Shown here: piece after piece, positions 8,761 to 15,861 of the stretch
Layout: every line of letters starts with the position of its first letter
How positions within the stretch are numbered: position 1 is the stretch's first letter
Source: GWF2-43-63 sp035390965
Lineage (GTDB): Bacteria; Bacteroidota; Bacteroidia; Bacteroidales; DTU049
Direction: 5' to 3'
Length of the DNA stretch: 17,228 bases
Assembly (NCBI GenBank): GCA_035390965.1
Contig: DAOPKE010000059.1
Span: 1-17,228, forward strand
Position numbers and translations under genes: made by a program
Notes under the pieces: generated by a model
Databases searched by the model: none
What the model saw: the letters and a program-made list of their open reading frames with translations, nothing else
What the model was told of the DNA's origin: nothing

Positions 8761-11217
8761 ATGAAAATCTCATACAACTGGCTGAAGCAATATCTAAGCA
8801 CCGATCTGCCAGCAGAAATCATTTCAAAAATTCTCACCGACAACGGATTGGAAGTAGAAGGACTGGAAGAACATGAAAAAATCAAGGGCGGATTAGAGGG
8901 AATTGTCGTTGGTCATGTGCTTGAATGCGCGCATGTAGAAGGCACCGAGCATCTTTCTCTCACGAAAGTTGATGTAGGGACTGAACAATTGCAGATTGTA
9001 TGCGGGGCACCGAATGTTGCTGTCGGACAAAAAGTGTTGGTTGCCTTACCAGGAGCCACATTGTACAAATCGGACGGGACATCCCTGACCATAAAAAAAG
9101 CCAAAATGCGCGGCATTGAAAGCAACGGAATGATCTGCGCCGAAGATGAACTCGGTCTGGGCTCATCTCATGCCGGAATTATGGTTCTTGATTCTATTGC
9201 CGAAACAGGATTGCCTGCTGCAAAATTCTTTAATATCTCTTCTGATTATGTTTTTGAAATCGGCCTGACCCCCAACCGAAGCGACGCCATGTGTCACACA
9301 GGAGTGGCCCGCGATCTGCTGGCCGCACTGCATAACCGATGCGGCGAATTTTCTACAGAATTGCAAATGCCTTCGGTTAATGCTTTTAAAGCAGACAACA
9401 ATGATCTGACAACACCTGTTGAAGTAAAAAGTCCCGAAGCATGTATCCGATACAGCGGATTAACACTAACCAACCTAAATGTTACCGAAAGTCCCGATTG
9501 GCTGAAAATAAAACTGGAATCTGTTGGACTTCGTCCCATCAATGTGGTTGTGGATGTTACGCAATATGTCATGCTGGAACTCGGACAACCGCTCCACGCC
9601 TTTGATTACGATAAAATCAGTGGTGGAAAAGTCATTGTTCAATGCTTGCCCGATGATACCATGTTTACAACATTGGATGGTGTTGAACGCAAACTAACTT
9701 CACGCGATCTGATGATCTGCGATGCAGAAAAAGGGATGTGCATTGCCGGTGTATTTGGAGGTGAACACAGTGGTGTAAGCATGGAAACAAAAAGGGTATT
9801 TCTTGAAAGTGCGTGTTTCAATCCTGTGTCAGTGCGTAAGACTGCCAAGCATCACGGATTGCATACCGATGCTTCGTTTCGTTTCGAACGGGGAACTGAT
9901 GCGGAAATCACTATTTACGCCATTAAACGCGCTGCATTGCTGTTGAAGGAACTAACGGGATGCAACATCAGTTCAGAAATTTCGGATTATTATCCGGTGA
10001 AAGTCGAAAAACCGGCTGTTGTTCTGAATATTGCATCCATGAACGCTTTTGCCGGATCACCGATTCCTACCGACACTGTTGCAGGTATTTTAAAAGACCT
10101 TGATTTTGTAATTACAAAGCAAACTCCAGAAGAGCTAACGATTGAAGTTCCGCTCAACCGCACCGATGTTACAAGGCCAGTGGATGTATATGAAGAAATA
10201 TTCAGGATTTACGGCTATAATAATATTCCGATGCCGGAAAAATCAAATACAATTTACCCTAAAAACACAGGCATATCGCTGAATGAATTAATACAAAAAG
10301 TATCTGATTTTCTGGCTGCAAAAGGATTCAGCGAAATCATGTGCAACTCGCTTAACAGCATGCAATGGTACGAAAAAGCAAGTGGTTATCCACTTGAAAA
10401 TATTGTAAACATCCAAAATCCGCTCAGTCGTGAATTGAATGTGATGCGTTACAGCATGTTGCCGGGGATGCTTCAATCGGCAGCATACAACATTAACCGC
10501 AATACTGCTAATCTGAAATTTTTCGAACCAGGAAAAACATATGTGAAAAATACAACAGACAAAGAGAAACCAGTTACAGCTCGGTTTTCAGAAACAAACA
10601 TGCTTTCGTTACTCATGACCGGAAGCGAACGTCCTGAAAACTGGAAATACACAGCAGAAACATCGGATTTTTTCAGCATAAAATCGGCGCTGGAAGATCT
10701 TTTTGATTTTCTTGGCATTATAAATTCCGTTGTTGCAAGAACAGAAGTAAACCATCAGTTTACATTTGGAATGACATACATACTCAACGAAAAAACGCTT
10801 GCAGCCTTCGGTCTGGTAAAAAACGAGCTACGTACATTATCAGATGTTGACAATGAAATCTGGTATGCAGAGCTAAATCTTGATTTGTTGCTTAAGAAAA
10901 TCCGTAAAACAAATATGCGCTATCAGGATATTCCGAAGTATCCGGCGGTCCGGCGCGATCTGGCATTACTGATTGACAGCAATAGTACTTTTGAAAGTAT
11001 TCAGAAAGCCGCACTGGGAGCTGAAAAGAAGCTACTTAAAAAGGTGGATCTGTTTGATGTTTACGTGGATAAAAAGCTGGGTGACAATAAAAAAAGTTAC
11101 GCAATCAGCTTTATGTTCCGTCACGATGAAAAAACGCTGACTGATGCAGAAGTTGATAAAGCGATGGATCGGATTACGACTGAGGTGTTGAAGGTGACCG
11201 GCGGTGTGATAAGATAA
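8761..11217 (+). CDS. pheT: Phenylalanine--tRNA ligase beta subunit
   Basis: An 818-residue protein, the beta subunit of the alpha2-beta2 enzyme that charges tRNA-Phe in the cytoplasm. It starts M-K-I-S-Y-N-W-L-K-Q-Y, the usual PheT N-terminus. Domains in order: an EMAP/OB-fold tRNA-binding domain at about 40-155 (with I-V-C-G-A-P-N), the B3/B4 editing domain at about 210-400 (with L-G-Q-P-L-H-A-F-D), the B5 domain at about 410-480, the catalytic-like core to about 700, and the ferredoxin-fold anticodon-binding domain from about 722 (K-Y-P-A-V-R-R-D-L). Length agrees with the family (about 795-820). It stands alone: pheS, its partner, is not in the window, as is common in Bacteroidota. Start is the ATG 17 bp after the -7 box. 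The stop is followed by a 10-bp hairpin shared with the convergent folB gene. Confidence 0.98.
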   Translation: MKISYNWLKQYLSTDLPAEIISKILTDNGLEVEGLEEHEKIKGGLEGIVVGHVLECAHVEGTEHLSLTKVDVGTEQLQIVCGAPNVAVGQKVLVALPGATLYKSDGTSLTIKKAKMRGIESNGMICAEDELGLGSSHAGIMVLDSIAETGLPAAKFFNISSDYVFEIGLTPNRSDAMCHTGVARDLLAALHNRCGEFSTELQMPSVNAFKADNNDLTTPVEVKSPEACIRYSGLTLTNLNVTESPDWLKIKLESVGLRPINVVVDVTQYVMLELGQPLHAFDYDKISGGKVIVQCLPDDTMFTTLDGVERKLTSRDLMICDAEKGMCIAGVFGGEHSGVSMETKRVFLESACFNPVSVRKTAKHHGLHTDASFRFERGTDAEITIYAIKRAALLLKELTGCNISSEISDYYPVKVEKPAVVLNIASMNAFAGSPIPTDTVAGILKDLDFVITKQTPEELTIEVPLNRTDVTRPVDVYEEIFRIYGYNNIPMPEKSNTIYPKNTGISLNELIQKVSDFLAAKGFSEIMCNSLNSMQWYEKASGYPLENIVNIQNPLSRELNVMRYSMLPGMLQSAAYNINRNTANLKFFEPGKTYVKNTTDKEKPVTARFSETNMLSLLMTGSERPENWKYTAETSDFFSIKSALEDLFDFLGIINSVVARTEVNHQFTFGMTYILNEKTLAAFGLVKNELRTLSDVDNEIWYAELNLDLLLKKIRKTNMRYQDIPKYPAVRRDLALLIDSNSTFESIQKAALGAEKKLLKKVDLFDVYVDKKLGDNKKSYAISFMFRHDEKTLTDAEVDKAMDRITTEVLKVTGGVIR

Positions 11218-11230
11218 ATGAAATAATCCA

Positions 11231-11253
11231 TCGAAGGGTTTTGAACCCTTCGA
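11231..11253. terminator. Perfect 10-bp hairpin between convergent pheT and folB
   Basis: TCGAAGGGTT at 11231-11240 pairs fully with AACCCTTCGA at 11244-11253 around a 3-nt loop. It fills the 49-bp space between the pheT and folB stops, where a shared terminator is expected. Neither side has a long T tract, so it may stop transcription weakly, protect mRNA 3' ends, or be a dispersed hairpin repeat. Confidence 0.55.
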
Positions 11254-11266
11254 AAGATTGTGCAAC

Positions 11267-11623
11267 TTATCTTCCCCGCTCTGCTTCAAAAGCAACGGCC
11301 GCAATGCGACCACCCAAAGCCGGAAAGGTTTTATGAATTTTGCATTTTACATGTTGCGCCAATAAAAATTCAGACAAAACAGTATCAAGAATATGGCTGG
11401 CGACATGCTCAATAATGTTGTGGTGCACTTCCATAATCTCTTTAATGCGCAGATAAACCGCCTGATAATTGATTGTTGTTTCAAGTTTGTCGCTCAACAT
11501 TGCCTGTGAAGCGTCGAATGAAATATACACATCAACAGAAAAGCCCGGATGTACGATTTTTTCCTCATCGAAACATCCAACCGGAGCGCGGAATTCCATA
11601 CCTTCAATTGAAATAATCTCCAT
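11267..11623 (-). CDS. folB: Dihydroneopterin aldolase
   Basis: A 118-residue cytoplasmic enzyme of folate synthesis that converts 7,8-dihydroneopterin to 6-hydroxymethyl-dihydropterin and glycolaldehyde. The family marks are present: the G-x-x-x-E-E region at 16-21, N-Y at 52-53, the substrate-binding glutamate in I-I-E-H at 70-73, and the catalytic lysine Lys98 in I-H-K, followed by P-A-L-G-G. The start is set at the ATG of M-E-I-I-S-I-E-G-M because it matches the family N-terminus and length (about 118-122). A longer in-frame start at 11743 would add 40 residues lying antisense to glnS and is not credible. Convergent with pheT, divergent from glnS with 52 bp between start codons. No other folate genes are in view. 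Confidence 0.93.
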   Translation of the reverse strand: MEIISIEGMEFRAPVGCFDEEKIVHPGFSVDVYISFDASQAMLSDKLETTINYQAVYLRIKEIMEVHHNIIEHVASHILDTVLSEFLLAQHVKCKIHKTFPALGGRIAAVAFEAERGR

Positions 11624-11651
11624 AAATAGTGGCTGATAAAAATTTTGCTCG

Positions 11652-11659
11652 TAATTTTG
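11652..11659 (+). promoter_or_regulatory. Predicted -7 promoter element (TAnnTTTG) of glnS
   Basis: TAATTTTG is a perfect match to the Bacteroidota -7 consensus, 16 bp before the glnS ATG. The implied start site, near 11666, falls inside the -7 box predicted for folB on the other strand. Confidence 0.45.
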
Positions 11660-11661
11660 TA

Positions 11662-11669
11662 CAAAAGTA
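11662..11669 (-). promoter_or_regulatory. Predicted -7 promoter element (TAnnTTTG) of folB
   Basis: Read on the minus strand this is TACTTTTG, a perfect TAnnTTTG. The implied start, near 11655, gives folB a leader of about 32 nt. It lies 2 bp from the glnS -7 box, so the two promoters overlap. Confidence 0.4.
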
Positions 11670-11675
11670 GAAAAA

Positions 11676-13355
11676 ATGGCCGACGAAAAAATCAATCTTC
11701 CTGAAGAAGGAAAAGTGCAGAAAAATTTCATTGAAGAAATCATTGATTCGCATTACGAAAGCGGACGGTTTGATCATGTATTGACCCGTTTTCCGCCGGA
11801 GCCCAACGGATATCTGCACATTGGTCACGCAAAAAGTATTTGTCTGAATTTCGGGCTGGCCCGCAAATACAACGGCAAATGCAATCTGCGTTTCGACGAC
11901 ACCAATCCGACCAAGGAAGATGTTGAATACGTTGATTCCATCAAGGAAGACGTTAAATGGCTGGGTTTTGAGTGGGCCAATGAATTTTACGCCAGCGATT
12001 ATTTTCAGCAATTATACGACTGGGCCGAAAAGCTGATTGCTGACGGCAAAGCATACGTTTGTGAATGCAGTCAGGAGACCATTAGTGCAAACCGCACCAC
12101 GCCTACGCGTCCGGGTATTGCATGTGAGCACCGCAACCGTACACCTGAAGAGAATATGCAGTTGTTCCGCCGCATGCGCGATGGCGAATTTCCGGATGGT
12201 TCTATGGTTCTGCGTGCCAAAATCGATCTGAACTCGCCCAACATGCACATGCGTGATGCCATCATGTACCGGATTCTGCATGCCGAGCACCATCGCACCG
12301 GCAACAAATGGAATATTTACCCGATGTATGATTATGCGCACGGACAAAGCGATTCGATTGAAGGCATTACGCATTCAGTATGCACATTGGAATTTGAAGT
12401 ACATCGCCCGTTGTATGATTGGTTTGTTGCCAATCTCGGCATTCATGCACCGCAGCAAATTGAATTTGCACGATTAAATCTGAGCTACACCGTCATGAGC
12501 AAGCGTAAATTGCTGCAGCTGGTGAACGAAAAGCATGTCAGTGGATGGGATGATCCGCGGATGCCGACCATCAGCGGTATGCGCCGTCGCGGATTTACCG
12601 CTGAATCTATTCGTTTGTTTGCCGAAAAAGTAGGTGTTGCCAAACGCGAAAACGTGATTGAGCTTGGTCTGCTGGAATTCTGCGTACGCGAAGATCTGAA
12701 CAAACGAGCCGAACGTCGCATGGCTGTTCTGAATCCGGTGAAACTGATTATTACAAATTTCGACGATACCAATATTGATCTTTTAACGGCCATCAATAAT
12801 CCGGAAGACGAAACAGCCGGAACCCGTGAAATTCCGTTTGGACGCGAGCTCTACATTGAGCGTGACGATTTCATGGAAGAGCCTGTAAAGGGCTACCATC
12901 GCCTGTATCCGGGCAATGAAGTCCGTCTGCGTTATGCCTACTTTGTAAAATGCACCGGTTGCAAAAAAGACGAGAACGGAAATGTGATTGAGGTATATGG
13001 AGAAATTGATCCGGCGAGCCGTGGCGGCAACAGTCCCGACGGCCGCAAGGTGAAAGGGACCATTCACTGGGTGCCCGCCAAACAATCGGTTGCCTGCGAA
13101 ACCCGGCTTTACGACCGGCTTTTCACAGTTCCCGCGCCCGATGACGCTGAAGAAGGAAAAACATTCCTTGATTATCTGAATCCAAACAGCATGAAAACAG
13201 TGACAGCATATTGCGAGCCAGCGCTGACAGCGGCAAAGCCGGGACAGTATTTTCAGTTTGAGCGATTGGGATATTTTGTTCCGGATAAAGAAAGTCCTGC
13301 GGGAAAGCCGGTTTTCAACCGGACAGTGACGCTGAAAGATAGCTGGGGGAAGTGA
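11676..13355 (+). CDS. glnS: Glutamine--tRNA ligase
   Basis: A 559-residue class I aminoacyl-tRNA synthetase that attaches glutamine to tRNA-Gln directly. The N-terminal Rossmann domain has F-P-P-E-P-N-G-Y-L-H-I-G-H with the HIGH motif at 48-51, then R-F-D-D-T-N-P near 72-78, which is characteristic of GlnRS. The KMSKS-like signature is V-M-S-K-R at 273-277, the GlnRS form, and W-D-D-P-R-M-P-T follows at about 291-298. The C-terminal third is the two-barrel anticodon-binding region, ending V-T-L-K-D-S-W near the stop. Length matches E. coli GlnRS (about 554). GlnRS rather than GluRS is supported by the P-E-P-N-G and R-F-D-D-T-N-P motifs. Start is the ATG after the -7 box. Codons look somewhat GC-richer than those of the upstream envelope genes, as expected for a well-expressed gene. 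The stop lies 10 bp before gap 2. Confidence 0.97.
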   Translation: MADEKINLPEEGKVQKNFIEEIIDSHYESGRFDHVLTRFPPEPNGYLHIGHAKSICLNFGLARKYNGKCNLRFDDTNPTKEDVEYVDSIKEDVKWLGFEWANEFYASDYFQQLYDWAEKLIADGKAYVCECSQETISANRTTPTRPGIACEHRNRTPEENMQLFRRMRDGEFPDGSMVLRAKIDLNSPNMHMRDAIMYRILHAEHHRTGNKWNIYPMYDYAHGQSDSIEGITHSVCTLEFEVHRPLYDWFVANLGIHAPQQIEFARLNLSYTVMSKRKLLQLVNEKHVSGWDDPRMPTISGMRRRGFTAESIRLFAEKVGVAKRENVIELGLLEFCVREDLNKRAERRMAVLNPVKLIITNFDDTNIDLLTAINNPEDETAGTREIPFGRELYIERDDFMEEPVKGYHRLYPGNEVRLRYAYFVKCTGCKKDENGNVIEVYGEIDPASRGGNSPDGRKVKGTIHWVPAKQSVACETRLYDRLFTVPAPDDAEEGKTFLDYLNPNSMKTVTAYCEPALTAAKPGQYFQFERLGYFVPDKESPAGKPVFNRTVTLKDSWGK

Positions 13356-13365
13356 TGATTTAAGA

Positions 13366-13465
13366 NNNNNNNNNNNNNNNNNNNNNNNNNNNNNNNNNNN
13401 NNNNNNNNNNNNNNNNNNNNNNNNNNNNNNNNNNNNNNNNNNNNNNNNNNNNNNNNNNNNNNNNN
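13366..13465. other. Assembly gap 2 (100 N)
   Basis: Exactly 100 N, a placeholder scaffold gap. The 10 bases just before it (13356-13365, TGATTTAAGA) occur again at 13661-13670, and the right flank is a hairpin-rich repeat mosaic, so the break probably fell in repeated DNA. glnS is complete before the gap. A small gene inside it cannot be excluded. Confidence 0.95.
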
Positions 13466-13499
13466 TTTGATTTTTGATCGGAAGGGCGATTGAAAAACG

Positions 13500-13575
13500 A
13501 ACTCTGAACACTGAACATAGAACAAGGAAGTTCGAAGTGAGAAGTAAAGACTAAACTCTGAACATCGAACATTCC
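13500..13575. repeat. Short direct repeats of the AACTCTGAACA...GAACAT type
   Basis: AACTCTGAACACTGAACAT begins at 13500 and AACTCTGAACATCGAACAT begins at 13554; they share 17 of 19 positions. Both are followed at some distance by GAACAAGGAA (13519-13528, and 13602-13611). The second copy appears to be interrupted by a hairpin block at 13572-13592. Confidence 0.6.
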
Positions 13576-13592
13576 TACGCTATCGGTAGGAA
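13572..13592. repeat. 7-bp stem hairpin TTCCTAC...GTAGGAA
   Basis: TTCCTAC at 13572-13578 pairs perfectly with GTAGGAA at 13586-13592 around a 7-nt loop. It is preceded by GAACA, the same lead-in as the hairpin at 13674-13692, which suggests both belong to one dispersed hairpin class. Confidence 0.6.
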
Positions 13593-13611
13593 CTTTCAGC
13601 TGAACAAGGAA

Positions 13612-13631
13612 CCTGTCTGACGCCAGGCAGG
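13612..13631. repeat. 8-bp stem hairpin CCTGTCTG...CAGGCAGG
   Basis: Eight pairs (one of them a G-T wobble) close a 4-nt ACGC loop. Similar CCTG-rich palindromes occur widely between genes in Bacteroidota genomes. There is no T tract, so a terminator is not indicated. Confidence 0.6.
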
Positions 13632-13673
13632 CAAGGAAGAGAAAAGAAAGAAGGATGTTTTGATTTAAGAACA

Positions 13674-13692
13674 TTCCGTGTTATCAACGGAA
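13674..13692. repeat. 6-bp stem hairpin TTCCGT...ACGGAA
   Basis: TTCCGT at 13674-13679 pairs with ACGGAA at 13687-13692 around a 7-nt loop. The AACATTCC lead-in is shared with the hairpin at 13572-13592, while the inner stem differs yet still pairs. Confidence 0.5.
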
Positions 13693-13733
13693 CAAGAGGA
13701 TTTTTGATTTTTGCCTTTCGACGGAGTTTACTC

Positions 13734-13805
13734 CGCTGCCTCCTTCGATACTTCGCACGCTATTTCTCAAGAGGCGCTGCAGGAGCGAAACTCAGGATGA
13801 CAGCG
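13734..13805 (+). repeat. REP-like dispersed hairpin element, copy 1
   Basis: The 64-bp core at 13741-13804 is about 90% identical to the core at 15871-15933 in the same orientation (five or so differences, including one indel). Outside the core, CGCTG at 13734-13738 pairs with CAGCG at 13801-13805. The arms TCCTTCGA...CTTCGC and GCGAAACTCAGGA are imperfectly complementary, so the whole unit can fold into one long hairpin. It resembles the CTTCG...CAGGATGACA repeats seen between genes in many bacteria. No transposase gene is next to it. Confidence 0.75.
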
Positions 13806-13860
13806 TGGGTCTAAGTGTGAAAAAATTTGATTTTTGAAATTAATCTGATTTGAGATTCGA

Positions 13861-13880
13861 ATTGCAGAATGGAATGCAAT
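13861..13880 (-). terminator. Possible terminator hairpin downstream of the T9SS cargo gene
   Basis: ATTGCA at 13861-13866 pairs with TGCAAT at 13875-13880 around an 8-nt loop, 25 bp past the stop of the minus-strand gene. A T-rich run (opposite 13885-13897) comes before the stem rather than after it, so termination is only a possibility. Confidence 0.25.
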
Positions 13881-13905
13881 ACTTCAAAAAATAAAACCGT
13901 ATTTC

Positions 13906-15585
13906 TTATTCAATAATGATTTTAGCAGATTTTCTCGTCAGCTGGGTGTAGAGGGTCACACAATAAACGCCTGATGCAAACGGAAGAAACAGTTCCTGTA
14001 GCTGCCGGTCGTCGGCCTGCATATAAAAAACCCGCTGGCCCAAAATGTTTGTCACTTCCAGGTTATAGCCCTGTGAAAAATCAGAGCCCGGGTTTACAGT
14101 AATGAAGCCATCGCTGGGATTTGGATATACTGCAAATGAAATATCAGGTAATGAATCGTGTCTTCTGTACTCAGAGAATTTGGCCAGAAAGCAATTTTCG
14201 GCTCCAATATTTATCAGAGAGTCATTTCCAATAACAAGAACAGAACTGGTATAAGATCCTGCTATATAAATATTGTTTTCCTTGTCAATGGTAAGTGCAA
14301 AGGCTTCGTCAAATCCCTCATCACCAGCACCGCGGCAATATTCTGTTTCGCCTTCACTGTTGTATTTAAGCAATAAAAAGTCGGGAAATGAATGGCCAAC
14401 CAATGTATCGTTTGCAATAAAAAGAGTATCATACATGTATTGACCAGTGATAAAAATCTTTCCTTTTGAATCAAATACGCAATTATTGTAATCTGCAACA
14501 ATGGGATCATCGCCGATTGATCTGGCCCACAGGAAGTCGCCCGAAGAGCTGATCATAGCCGTAAACGCATCTGTATTGGGTGGAATGTATGTCAATGTGT
14601 CAGAGCCGATAATCAACGGATTGCTGTTGAAACAACCGGTGAAAACAATGTTCCCTTCATTGTCAATATCCATGTCATAAATATTATCATGATCGGTTCC
14701 GGCAATCTGCTTCACATCACTATATTCGAAGTCAGGCGTCATTTCTATCACAAATGCATCCAGAGAAATACTTGGTGGAATTGTATCCAAATTGAAAATC
14801 GTATCCGGCCCAATTCCCATCCGGGGAGTTGCGAAGTTGCCGCAGAAAACGATGTTGCCATCGGGCTTCACCTTGATTGCTCTGATGACAATACCATCGT
14901 CTGAGTCTTCGCCGAAATTGGTGCCCCAGACTGCTTCACCGTTTTCATTCAGTTTAAAAATGAACGCATTGGTACATGGGTTTCCATTTCCTTTTTTGTC
15001 CAGCACAACATCATCCATTGATAAAACATAACTGTCAAAGCCGCCGGCAATAAAAATATTATCATTCTGGTCGGTGCAAATGCTGCTTGAGCCGTCAAAT
15101 GCCGGACCAACAGCCGCTTTCATCCAGATCAGGCCGCTGGAAGGACTGATTTTGGCAACAAAGAAATCTCTCAGACATGTACAGTTCACAGCATAGCCAT
15201 TATAATACAATGAAGGACTTTCAAAAACTCCTGTAATAATGACATTGCCATGTGAATCGACCGTCAATGCGGTTGCTTTGTTGTTGCTGCCAGCCGAACC
15301 CTGAAAGCTGTTTGCCCATATCACCTGTCCTGAAGAATCGAATTTCACGATGAAGATATCCGACACACCGGTGTTATACAGAGTAGTATTGCCAAATGTT
15401 ATGCTTGAACTGTAAAACCCGCCTGCCATGTAAACATTTCCATCTGCATCGGTTGCAAGCGCATTGGCCTTATCGACATAGTCTCCGCCAAAGCCCTTTG
15501 CCCAATGCCACTGAGGCGTCTGGCAATGAATCAGCTGAGGAAGTAAAGATAGCAGTATAATGGAAACAGCAAAAATCTTATTCAT
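13906..15585 (-). CDS. T9SS-secreted seven-bladed beta-propeller protein (SBBP repeats, type A sorting domain)
   Basis: A 559-residue protein with a signal peptide (residues 1-21, ending H-C-Q). The body contains about seven repeats of roughly 60-70 residues, each with a D/N-x-G/D-N-V/I-x-x-x-G-x-F/Y core (for example D-A-D-G-N-V-Y-M-A-G-G-F, D-S-H-G-N-V-I-I-T-G-V-F, D-N-E-G-N-I-V-F-T-G-C-F), followed by D-F/A-F-V-A-K and G-x-x-x-W-A. This is the SBBP/beta-propeller pattern, and seven repeats would close one seven-bladed propeller. The last 80 residues form a type IX secretion type A sorting domain: V-Y-P-N-P-S-D-G, N-I-L-G-Q-R-V, L-P-F-A-S-G-V-Y, and a K-I-I-I-E end. It is therefore likely exported through the outer membrane and released or anchored at the surface. 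Function beyond binding cannot be assigned. It is monocistronic, flanked by repeat-rich DNA on both sides. Confidence 0.88.
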   Translation of the reverse strand: MNKIFAVSIILLSLLPQLIHCQTPQWHWAKGFGGDYVDKANALATDADGNVYMAGGFYSSSITFGNTTLYNTGVSDIFIVKFDSSGQVIWANSFQGSAGSNNKATALTVDSHGNVIITGVFESPSLYYNGYAVNCTCLRDFFVAKISPSSGLIWMKAAVGPAFDGSSSICTDQNDNIFIAGGFDSYVLSMDDVVLDKKGNGNPCTNAFIFKLNENGEAVWGTNFGEDSDDGIVIRAIKVKPDGNIVFCGNFATPRMGIGPDTIFNLDTIPPSISLDAFVIEMTPDFEYSDVKQIAGTDHDNIYDMDIDNEGNIVFTGCFNSNPLIIGSDTLTYIPPNTDAFTAMISSSGDFLWARSIGDDPIVADYNNCVFDSKGKIFITGQYMYDTLFIANDTLVGHSFPDFLLLKYNSEGETEYCRGAGDEGFDEAFALTIDKENNIYIAGSYTSSVLVIGNDSLINIGAENCFLAKFSEYRRHDSLPDISFAVYPNPSDGFITVNPGSDFSQGYNLEVTNILGQRVFYMQADDRQLQELFLPFASGVYCVTLYTQLTRKSAKIIIE

Positions 15586-15624
15586 GATAAATAAATTTAA
15601 TCAATGTAAACAGTTCCTTTTATA

Positions 15625-15632
15625 CAAATTTA
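15625..15632 (-). promoter_or_regulatory. Predicted -7 promoter element (TAnnTTTG) of the T9SS cargo gene
   Basis: On the minus strand this reads TAAATTTG, a perfect consensus match. The implied start near 15618 leaves a leader of about 33 nt before the ATG at 15585. No clear -33 element is visible. Confidence 0.45.
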
Positions 15633-15782
15633 GGAAAATAATTAAATAGAAAAATTTCTTTTTTGAATTTCACATTCAAACTGCCTTTGCTTAATAAAAT
15701 TCAGAATCAATTCACAACGTGTAAAACATATGTATGCGGAGGGCGCGATTCGACTTCTTTTGCTGATTTTCGCTGCATTTTT

Positions 15783-15861
15783 GCCCGTTGTCATTCAGAG
15801 TGTTTGAACCAAATGCCTCAAAAACATCCGACATCAAACGTATCGAAGAACGACAACGGGC
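15783..15861 (-). repeat. REP-like hairpin element, degenerate inverted copy
   Basis: GCCCGTTGTC at 15783-15792 pairs perfectly with GACAACGGGC at 15852-15861 around a 59-nt interior. Inside, TTGTCATTCAGAG resembles the reverse complement of the copy 2 end (CTGTCATCCTGAG), and GTATCGAAG near 15839-15847 matches the reverse complement of its other arm exactly. It is therefore probably a diverged member of the same family in opposite orientation. Confidence 0.55.

Larger units (their letters stand above)
13466..13905. other. Non-coding repeat mosaic between gap 2 and the T9SS cargo gene
   Basis: No credible gene is present in these 440 bp. The stretch holds GAACA-type short direct repeats (13500-13575), three compact hairpins (13572-13592, 13612-13631, 13674-13692), a small hairpin CGGAG-TTTA-CTCCG (13722-13735), a REP-like element (13734-13805), and three occurrences of GATTTTTG-type sequence (near 13469, 13699 and 13829). 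A last hairpin lies close to the end of the cargo gene. Confidence 0.7.

Noticed and set aside
11624..11743. A 40-residue N-terminal extension of FolB starting at 11743 on the minus strand.
   Set aside because: It runs antisense into the start of glnS, would need a promoter inside glnS, and matches no dihydroneopterin aldolase; the ATG at 11621-11623 fits family length.
12783..13511. A 242-residue minus-strand open frame crossing gap 2 and glnS.
   Set aside because: It is joined through 100 placeholder N and is antisense to a certain gene, so the frame is an artefact.
13466..13905. A possible CRISPR array or tRNA in the repeat mosaic.
   Set aside because: The repeats differ in size and spacing with no regular spacers, and no cloverleaf with a T-loop pattern was seen.
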